DNA of 6,880 bases from Candidatus Peribacteria bacterium (GTDB taxonomy: Bacteria > Patescibacteriota > Gracilibacteria > UBA1369 > LOWO2-01-FULL-3), in assembly GCA_943359415.1 (NCBI GenBank), contig CALRHQ010000044.1, positions 1 through 6,880 on the forward strand. Direction: 5' to 3'. Of the stretch, positions 1 to 5,270 are shown one piece after another. Position 1 is the first letter of the stretch; each line of letters opens with the position of its first letter. A program made the position numbers and the translations under genes. Under the pieces are notes generated by a model that saw nothing but the letters and a program-made list of their open reading frames with translations, did no database searches and had not been told where the DNA came from.

Positions 1-1100
1 CGATCCGCATAACCATAGAAAAGTGCATTCGCAATCGAACTAATAATACCGGCAGGAACTCCGTGTCCGGTAACATCTCCAAGATACATCAATAATTTAT
101 CTTCACTTATTTTTATAAAATCATAAATATCTCCTCCGATTTCGGATGCAGGAATAAGACCTCCTGAAATATCAAGATCTGCAAATTTCGGTATCTGATT
201 ATCATCAGGAATAAGCCTATCCTGAATCTGAGTCGCAAGCTCAAGCTCACGAGTAACACGTTCTTGATAAACTTTTGCCTCGACACTCGCACCAAGGTCA
301 ATCGCCATTTTATTGAAGGCTTTACCCAAAAAACCAAGTTCATCACCTGTACCGATATCAACTTTCGTAGCAAAATCACCACGAGCAATTCCTTCCGCAC
401 CAGTTACAAGTTTTTTCACAGACCTCGTAACTTGAAGCGACATTATAAATGACATAATCATTCCCATCATGATACCAAAAAGAACCAAATACATGATTCT
501 TTTGACCATTATCGCGATTCTTTCATCCAAATGTTTGTAATCAATTTTATAGAAAATAGAATATTTTTCAGTAGCAGGAACAATAAAATAATCAATCATA
601 GTCCCCTTCTCTAAAGCAATAACAGGTTTTTCAAGTTCATCGACAAAATCAAAATTTCCAAATGCATTTTGTTTCAAATAAACAATTCTACCATCCAAAG
701 TTTTGATAGAAATAGATTCAGACTTTAATTGATCAATTAAAGCAGAATCACTGGTCACACGTTTTTCACCTTCATGTTTTTTCTCAGTATCAACAGAAGA
801 ATCATACAAAACTTCTCCGGAAAAATTCAAAACTTTTATCACCGATACATCAGCATTTTGATCAAAAATTGATTTTATTTCTCTATTAAAATAAACAAAT
901 CCATTTTGAGCCAAATACAAATCATAATCATATGCAACAGTAGTTGCAGTAAGCCTTGAAAAAGCTAAAGCATTGGTATAAATATCTTCAGCAAGTTCAA
1001 CTTTCTTTTCATTGATGAAAAGCATTCCTGCAATCGAAAACAGAACTATGATGAGGAAAGAAATCGCTAGAATCAATTTACTTCTGATAGATATTTTCAT
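1..1100 (-). CDS. Membrane sensor HAMP/PP2C (SpoIIE/RsbU-type) Ser/Thr phosphatase, C-terminus cut by window
   Basis: Read by hand from ATG at 1100-1098; the frame stays open for 366 codons and runs off the window start, so the C-terminal part of the catalytic domain is missing. Order of parts: short basic N-terminus, membrane helix at about residues 8-29, extracytoplasmic sensor-like region about 31-198, second helix about 199-221, HAMP domain about 222-274 (with ARGDFATKV and DELGFLGKAFNKMA), a charged helical linker, then the start of a PP2C/SpoIIE domain. The catalytic domain shows QIQDRLIP (291-298), GGDIYDF (322-328) and GDVTGHGVPAG (341-351); D324 and D342 match the metal-binding aspartates of the family. 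Known members dephosphorylate anti-sigma-factor antagonists or similar phosphoserine proteins in response to stress; no such partner is visible here. Its ATG overlaps the stop of the upstream solute-binding-protein gene (ATGA), so it is the second gene of that transcript. The family call is secure; the signal and target are unknown. Confidence 0.93.
   Translation of the reverse strand, partial: MKISIRSKLILAISFLIIVLFSIAGMLFINEKKVELAEDIYTNALAFSRLTATTVAYDYDLYLAQNGFVYFNREIKSIFDQNADVSVIKVLNFSGEVLYDSSVDTEKKHEGEKRVTSDSALIDQLKSESISIKTLDGRIVYLKQNAFGNFDFVDELEKPVIALEKGTMIDYFIVPATEKYSIFYKIDYKHLDERIAIMVKRIMYLVLFGIMMGMIMSFIMSLQVTRSVKKLVTGAEGIARGDFATKVDIGTGDELGFLGKAFNKMAIDLGASVEAKVYQERVTRELELATQIQDRLIPDDNQIPKFADLDISGGLIPASEIGGDIYDFIKISEDKLLMYLGDVTGHGVPAGIISSIANALFYGYAD
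1097..1100 (-). promoter_or_regulatory. ATGA stop/start overlap (translational coupling junction)
   Basis: Read on the minus strand, the solute-binding-protein gene ends GTA AAA TGA and the phosphatase begins ATG AAA, sharing ATGA. No Shine-Dalgarno sequence lies just upstream (the preceding bases are A/T-rich, ATATAAATGTAAA). Initiation of the phosphatase therefore most likely depends on ribosomes finishing the upstream gene, which would keep the two products in a fixed ratio. Confidence 0.8.
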
Positions 1101-2770
1101 TTTACATTTATATCATCAAAATAAAGACCTTCATCTATTCTAGGCTCATAATCGATCTTATCCGAAAAAGAATAAAACGCTTCATATTCAATAAGTGGCA
1201 CACCAATAGGATCTTCTTCAACCAAAATTTTCATAGCATCTTGTAAGAATATTCGTCTTTTTAGCGGATCCATTTCCGTAGATGCAGACAAAATTAATTG
1301 GTCAACAGTCGAATTCGCATATTTTCCATAATTAAATTCCGCTTTACTGTAAGCCATATCCTTCAAGAAGTCATTTGCATCTCCAAAACTTGATTGATAT
1401 CCGAAGAAATACAAATCAGCCCCTCCACTATTCACACTTTCCATGAATTTCTCAAAATCATCATAATAAGAAATCAGAACATTCAGTCCAACTTCACCAA
1501 GATTTTTTTTCACGTAATCCCCAATATATTGCAATCCATTAGGCAAACTCATGGTCAAAGTTGCACCATTAAGTCCAAGTTTAGAAAGAGTTTTTTTCGA
1601 AATATCAGCATCGTATTTTTGAGTCAAAACAGCAGGATTAAACCCAAAAACTCCATTACTCGCATATTGATTTATCGCCTTAGCGGAGCCCTGCAAAGAA
1701 TCAGCTAATAACTGTGTATCAACAGCAAGCCGAATCGCATTTCTATTTTCCACACTTTGTAAAAGTTTTGATTTAACATTGAAAAGCAAAAATTCTATAG
1801 AAAGTGTTGGGACACTAACAATTTTAAAATTACGTTCTTTAAAAGTTTGAACAGCATCGAAAGGAACGAAAGTAAGTAAATCAACTGTTCCATTCAATAA
1901 CATATTTCCACGCTGCGAAATATCACTCCTTCCATACAAAACAACAGTTTCGAATTTTGGCTTATCTCCCCAATATTTATCAAATCTTTTGTAAACAATT
2001 CTATCTTGAGGATAAACTTTTTCAAAGACATAAGGCCCTGTTCCGACAGGAGTTTCAATATCTTCTTTCTGATATTCAGAAGGAATAATCTTAACACTCG
2101 CAAGTTCATTCAAAAGCATCGGATCAGGAACTTTTGTGGTAATTTTAATAGTCAAATCATCTACAATTTCAACTTTATCAATATTTTTCAAAACATCTTT
2201 TAGCTCAGATTCTTCATGATCAGTAGCTCTATTCAAACTCGCCACGATATCCTCTGCATTAAACTCAGACCCATCATGAAACTCAACATTCGGACGTAAA
2301 TTAAATTCCCATACGGTTGTACCAATCAAACCCCACGAAAGCGCAAGAGCAGGCTTCATTCGAAGATCTCGATCCGGCCTCACAAGTGCGTCATAAGTAT
2401 TTTCAAGACGAGTACTCACAAGAGGATCCAGCTTTGTCGGCTCAAAAGAAACTTCTTCATAAGGCAACATTATGCGAAGCTCTGTCATTTTTGCAGTCTC
2501 TTGTACAGGACCACGAAACATTTTCAAGAAACCTAAGAAAAAACTTGCCGGTTGTTGAAAGAAAAGGTTAAAACCAATCCAAACAAATGTCCCGACAAAC
2601 ATTGTATAAAACGAATATTTAACAATTTGTGAACCCTTAGTCTCAGCATATTCAAAGACATCTTCAGAAGAAACAGGTTTGGATTTATCCACTAAAACTT
2701 CCGTTGATGGCTTTATTAAGGCAGTCTGAGCCTCTTTTTCTAATTGTTTTTGGTTTTTGTTTTCTTCCAC
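1097..2770 (-). CDS. Membrane-tethered family 5 extracellular solute-binding protein (peptide/dipeptide-type)
   Basis: About 557 residues from a GTG start. An N-terminal tail of ~50 charged residues is followed by one hydrophobic helix (about 52-71), then a second short hydrophobic stretch (75-85), then the binding-protein domain from about residue 95. The SBP_bac_5 signature is clear at 141-181: ALSW, then FNLRPNVEFHDGSEFNAEDI; VGTGPYVFEKV follows at 242-252. Known relatives (OppA, DppA, NikA) bind peptides or similar ligands outside the membrane for an ABC importer. The protein contains no cysteine, so it cannot be a lipoprotein, and the helix has no evident signal-peptidase site; it should stay anchored with its tail inside. 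Start choice: the frame is open to an ATG at 2887, but that would overlap the divergent glycosyltransferase start, and a promoter at 2794-2822 would place the transcript start near 2787, just upstream of GTG 2770. A GTG at 2692-2690 after GGAAG is the alternative. No permease or ATPase gene is seen nearby. The ligand is unknown. Confidence 0.88.
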   Translation of the reverse strand: MEENKNQKQLEKEAQTALIKPSTEVLVDKSKPVSSEDVFEYAETKGSQIVKYSFYTMFVGTFVWIGFNLFFQQPASFFLGFLKMFRGPVQETAKMTELRIMLPYEEVSFEPTKLDPLVSTRLENTYDALVRPDRDLRMKPALALSWGLIGTTVWEFNLRPNVEFHDGSEFNAEDIVASLNRATDHEESELKDVLKNIDKVEIVDDLTIKITTKVPDPMLLNELASVKIIPSEYQKEDIETPVGTGPYVFEKVYPQDRIVYKRFDKYWGDKPKFETVVLYGRSDISQRGNMLLNGTVDLLTFVPFDAVQTFKERNFKIVSVPTLSIEFLLFNVKSKLLQSVENRNAIRLAVDTQLLADSLQGSAKAINQYASNGVFGFNPAVLTQKYDADISKKTLSKLGLNGATLTMSLPNGLQYIGDYVKKNLGEVGLNVLISYYDDFEKFMESVNSGGADLYFFGYQSSFGDANDFLKDMAYSKAEFNYGKYANSTVDQLILSASTEMDPLKRRIFLQDAMKILVEEDPIGVPLIEYEAFYSFSDKIDYEPRIDEGLYFDDINVK

Positions 2771-2793
2771 TTTTCTTTTATTTATATCTGGAT

Positions 2794-2822
2794 ATTTTAG
2801 CACAAATGAGCGAATATTACAA
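2794..2822 (-). promoter_or_regulatory. Predicted sigma70-type promoter for the binding-protein/phosphatase operon
   Basis: On the minus strand, TTGTAA (2822-2817) and TAAAAT (2799-2794) are separated by 17 nt, and the -10 box is preceded by TGC, giving an extended -10 (TGCTAAAAT). This is 4/6 and 5/6 to consensus at ideal spacing. Transcription would begin near 2787, about 17 nt before the GTG at 2770. The -35 box touches the ATG at 2824 of the divergent glycosyltransferase, so the two genes share this control region. Confidence 0.6.
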
Positions 2823-2823
2823 T

Positions 2824-3909
2824 ATGCACATATGTATCCTGGCCGACGTGATAGACAATCAAAACGCCGGAATTCATCATTATACAAAAAACTTAATCGA
2901 AAGTTTTTTAAAAATAGACAAGGAAAACAGATATAGTTTTATTCACAACAGAGAAAATGATTTTTTCAAAAATACAGAAAATTATATTATTTTAAACAAA
3001 AAAGGACTTGGAAAAGAAAGTTACAGAAGATTTTTTAAAATTCCAAAACTCATAAAAGAATTGAAACCGGATATTGTGCTTGAACCCTGCCATATCGGCC
3101 CATTCAATCTTCCAAAAAATATAAAACGAGTAACAATAATTCACGACTTAACTCCAATACTTTTTCCAAAATTTCACATAAAAAGAAGTACAATAATTCA
3201 CAAACTTTTGCTCGGAAGAGTAATAAAAAATGCAGATCTGATAATCACTCCATCTGAAAACACAAAACGCGATATTTTAAATTCATATAAAACTTCCACA
3301 AAAATCGAAGTCATAAATGAAGGAGTAACTCCACCAAATTTTGAAGCAAAAGAACCTCAAGAAACAGGCTTACCTCAGGTAAAATCGCTATACTTGCTTT
3401 ATCTCGGAACTATCGAACCACGCAAAAATTTGGACACACTTGTCGATGCATTTTTAGAATTAAAAGCTAAACATAATTTGCAACACAAACTTGTTTTGGC
3501 TGGAGGGATAGGATGGAAAGTTGCCACACTTTTAAATCGCATAAAAAACGAAAAAGAAATTATTTTAACAGGATACGTAACGGAAGAACAAAAAGCATCT
3601 CTTTATAAAAACACAGATATATTTATTTATCCTTCTCTATATGAAGGTTTTGGCTTACCACCGCTAGAAGCGATGAGTTATGGAATTCCAGTAATTTGTT
3701 CAACAGGAGGAAGCTTAAAAGAAATTTTCAAAAACCATGCACTGATGTTTGAACCAAACAACAAAGAAATTTTGAAAAAGCATATTTTAAATCTTATAAA
3801 AAATCTTCAAGAAAAAACCCTAATCACACAAAGAGGACAAGAATATTCCAAGAATTTTACATGGGACTCTACGGCAAAAAAAATCATAGAAAATTTTGAA
3901 ATGCTATAA
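2824..3909 (+). CDS. GT4-family (GT-B fold) glycosyltransferase
   Basis: 361 residues from ATG 2824. The N-terminus MHICILADVI...NAGIHHYTKNLIESF is the typical first strand and glycine loop of the acceptor domain of family 4 glycosyltransferases. The donor-binding domain follows: LYLGTIEPRKNLDTLVDAF (about 191-209), VLAGG, ILTGYV, then YEGFGLPPLEAM (about 272-283) with the EX7E pair, and FEPNN near the end. Such enzymes move a sugar (often mannose or glucose) from a nucleotide-sugar to a lipid-linked or polysaccharide acceptor at the inner face of the membrane; which sugar cannot be told here. An in-frame ATG at 2806 would add six residues (MSEYYN), and further upstream the frame overlaps the opposite-strand gene; 2824 is preferred because the first beta strand starts there as in the family. 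Neither ATG has a Shine-Dalgarno sequence. It has no sugar-gene neighbours here, and ends 4 nt from the convergent gene. Confidence 0.92.
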   Translation: MHICILADVIDNQNAGIHHYTKNLIESFLKIDKENRYSFIHNRENDFFKNTENYIILNKKGLGKESYRRFFKIPKLIKELKPDIVLEPCHIGPFNLPKNIKRVTIIHDLTPILFPKFHIKRSTIIHKLLLGRVIKNADLIITPSENTKRDILNSYKTSTKIEVINEGVTPPNFEAKEPQETGLPQVKSLYLLYLGTIEPRKNLDTLVDAFLELKAKHNLQHKLVLAGGIGWKVATLLNRIKNEKEIILTGYVTEEQKASLYKNTDIFIYPSLYEGFGLPPLEAMSYGIPVICSTGGSLKEIFKNHALMFEPNNKEILKKHILNLIKNLQEKTLITQRGQEYSKNFTWDSTAKKIIENFEML

Positions 3910-3913
3910 AGTC

Positions 3914-4987
3914 TTACATCTGTCCCAAAATTTTCCTCATCTCTCCCTCAAGTCCACTATCCCCCATCTTCTGCGCTAAAAACAACATTCTCTCGTAAGT
4001 AGATTTGTATTTTTTAGCATCTTCAACAGTTTTTACAGAAGATATTTTTTCAACAAGAGAATTATATTCTTTTCCATAACAAGATTTCAGCATTTCCATA
4101 TTTCCAGCCTTTTCAAAATAAAATATAGCTGCAGTAAAATCACCCATATTGTAAGCACTATTTCCAAGATTTTCGTAAGCTATATTTAGATTTTTTTCAA
4201 CCAAACTTCTAAGACTGCTTGTCGCATAAGCAAGTTGTGCACTTTTCACCATAATTTGCGGTGTAACAACAACAACCTCCTCACGATAATCCGGAATATC
4301 CAACATATTTGTAGCAATAATTTCCGTAACCGGAAGTACGTCAGTTGATTCACGATATCTCATGAAAGTTCCATTCGTTGCCTCTACATCTATGTTTCTA
4401 AAATGCAAACAAACATGCTCCGGAAGTAATTTTATATTAAGCTCATTTATGTCGTATTTAAGAGAAAAAAGATAGATATAAAGAGTCACAATTTGATTAC
4501 AATCCCCTTCCAGTTTTTCTTTTTCCGGATCGTTTAAAAGTTTTCCGAAACTAGAAGTTTCAATGTAATGATATAAATTTTCAGGCTCTAAGAAACTCGC
4601 GATATTTCTTAAAAAAATAATTTTATCAGTGCCACCTTCAGGATAAGTTAAATCTTTTTCTTTAATTTCCGCACGCACAAATGTTTCATCAATTTTACTC
4701 GTTTCACAAAATCGCAAAAATTTACCTGAAATTTTCTCAGCATTTTTATACATTTCTCGTCTTTTTCCTTTCGACAAATATTCATATCCTTTGAATTTTT
4801 TCTCCATCCAAATATTCGTCACGATCAAGTTTTTCCTCATAAGAAAGAGCAATTCCTCCTTTATATCGGACAACCTGTCAGTCGATTTCACTCCTGTAAA
4901 AAACCTATCCACCTTCCACTCAAAAAAACTTACATAAGGAGTAAAAAACAACACGATCCATCCCAAAATTTTTCCAAAAGTTTTCAT
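3914..4987 (-). CDS. Membrane-anchored transglutaminase-like/TPR protein of unknown function
   Basis: 357 residues, start ATG 4987-4985, stop TAA. A hydrophobic N-terminal segment (about 7-22, ILGWIVLFFTPYVSFF) suggests a membrane anchor. The centre contains LEGDCNQIVTLYIYLF (C163), then LLPEHVCLHFRN (H191), then IDVEATNG (D200, with E202 close by). This order and spacing of Cys, His and Asp resembles the transglutaminase-like cysteine-peptidase superfamily, including SirB1-type proteins, in which these residues form the catalytic triad. From about 266 to 300, LNIAYENLGNSAYNMGDFTAAIFYFEKAG reads as one TPR-like repeat, followed by more helix to the end. The combination suggests an enzyme or enzyme-like domain with a protein-interaction tail, but no substrate can be named. 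The gene stands alone: it is convergent with the glycosyltransferase and preceded by an extended -10 promoter only 10 nt from the ATG, so the mRNA is probably leaderless or nearly so. The coding call is firm; the fold assignment is moderate. Confidence 0.82.
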   Translation of the reverse strand: MKTFGKILGWIVLFFTPYVSFFEWKVDRFFTGVKSTDRLSDIKEELLFLMRKNLIVTNIWMEKKFKGYEYLSKGKRREMYKNAEKISGKFLRFCETSKIDETFVRAEIKEKDLTYPEGGTDKIIFLRNIASFLEPENLYHYIETSSFGKLLNDPEKEKLEGDCNQIVTLYIYLFSLKYDINELNIKLLPEHVCLHFRNIDVEATNGTFMRYRESTDVLPVTEIIATNMLDIPDYREEVVVVTPQIMVKSAQLAYATSSLRSLVEKNLNIAYENLGNSAYNMGDFTAAIFYFEKAGNMEMLKSCYGKEYNSLVEKISSVKTVEDAKKYKSTYERMLFLAQKMGDSGLEGEMRKILGQM

Positions 4988-4997
4988 AACACAAATA

Positions 4998-5006
4998 ATT
5001 ATAGCA
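4998..5006 (-). promoter_or_regulatory. Extended -10 promoter of the transglutaminase-like gene, giving a near-leaderless mRNA
   Basis: The minus strand reads TGCTATAAT, a perfect -10 box with the extended TGn motif. It ends 10 nt before the ATG at 4987. With the usual 6-7 nt to the start site, transcription would begin around 4991, leaving a leader of roughly 3-5 nt, and no Shine-Dalgarno sequence exists. No good -35 box is seen at 16-18 nt (ATTAAT or TTAATG), which an extended -10 tolerates. The -35 position lies inside the left arm of hairpin element 1 (5013-5038). Confidence 0.7.
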
Positions 5007-5012
5007 TACTAA

Positions 5013-5112
5013 GAAGTTACATTAATATCATTTACAGCTCGCTTTCTTTTTTCTGAAATCTATCTTTTTCCATAACGAACAGAATCGCTGTAAATGATAT
5101 TAATGTAACTTC
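5013..5112. repeat. Hairpin element 1: perfect 26-bp inverted repeat around a 48-nt conserved loop
   Basis: The arms at 5013-5038 (GAAGTTACATTAATATC...) and 5087-5112 (GCTGTAAATGATATTAATG...) are perfect reverse complements over 26 nt and stop matching on both sides. The 48-nt loop (5039-5086) is pyrimidine-rich in its first half on the plus strand, and ends in GAACAGAATC. The core 5038-5087 aligns with the reverse complement of the loop of element 2 (5186-5234): 39 of 50 columns identical with one gap, including CTCGCTT at one end and GAACAGAATCG at the other. It contains no plausible gene. It is not an intrinsic terminator: the loop is too long and no U-run follows the stem. No target-site duplication is visible. 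Confidence 0.9.
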
Positions 5113-5159
5113 CAATCAAATAATTTTTGGTATTTTGAAAAAATGATTAAAGGAGGAGA
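5113..5159. other. 47-bp spacer between the hairpin elements, with an isolated AGGAGGAG
   Basis: A/T-rich spacer with a strong Shine-Dalgarno-like AGGAGGAG at 5151-5158 on the plus strand. No start codon lies 4-13 nt downstream; the next candidate is TTG 5181, 22 nt away, which opens only a reading frame antisense to lepA. An 8-codon ATG-to-TAG frame (5143-5169) contains the motif but has nothing else to support it. I see no gene here. Confidence 0.5.
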
Positions 5160-5260
5160 TAGAGTTTAGGAAATATTACTTTGAACGATTCTGTTCCTTA
5201 CAAAAAAAGAATGACATTAGAAAAAGCAAGCGAGGGCAAAGTAATATTTCCTAAACTCTA
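5160..5260. repeat. Hairpin element 2: perfect 24-bp inverted repeat around a 53-nt loop, inverted copy of element 1
   Basis: The arms at 5160-5183 (TAGAGTTTAGGAAATATTAC...) and 5237-5260 (CAAAGTAATATTTCCTAAAC...) are perfect reverse complements over 24 nt. The loop 5184-5236 carries, on the minus strand, the same core as element 1 (CTCGCTT, two T-rich tracts, TAAGGAACAGAATCG), so the two copies point in opposite directions. The stem differs from that of element 1 apart from a weak shared pattern, AGTT-N5-AATAT, in the outer part. It begins 10 nt after the lepA stop codon and would form the 3' UTR of the lepA transcript. A run of six T on the minus strand (5143-5138) lies 17 nt beyond the stem, too far for a standard Rho-independent terminator. 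Confidence 0.9.
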
Positions 5261-5270
5261 CATCACTACA

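Noticed and set aside
723..742. Perfect 20-bp palindrome (CTTTAATTGATCAATTAAAG)
   Set aside because: It lies inside the phosphatase sensor region and simply encodes ALIDQLKS with A/T-rich codons; a single A/T-rich palindrome of this size within a coding frame is probably chance or no operator.
2704..2823. Upstream extension of the glycosyltransferase frame to 2704, giving a hydrophobic N-terminus
   Set aside because: The apparent hydrophobic segment is the antisense reading of the charged lysine/glutamate-rich tail of the binding protein; the family N-terminus starts at 2824.
2771..2887. Upstream extension of the binding-protein frame to ATG 2887
   Set aside because: It would overlap the glycosyltransferase start on the other strand, lies upstream of the predicted transcript start, and adds a cysteine- and arginine-rich stretch unlike a binding-protein N-terminus.
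5013..5112. Rho-independent terminator
   Set aside because: The 48-nt loop and A/T-rich 26-bp stem are not followed by a T-run on either strand.
5013..5260. CRISPR array or integron attC sites
   Set aside because: Only two units, inverted, with conserved loops and unrelated stems; CRISPR needs direct repeats, and attC sites need RYYYAAC/GTTRRRY ends, which I do not see at the element borders.
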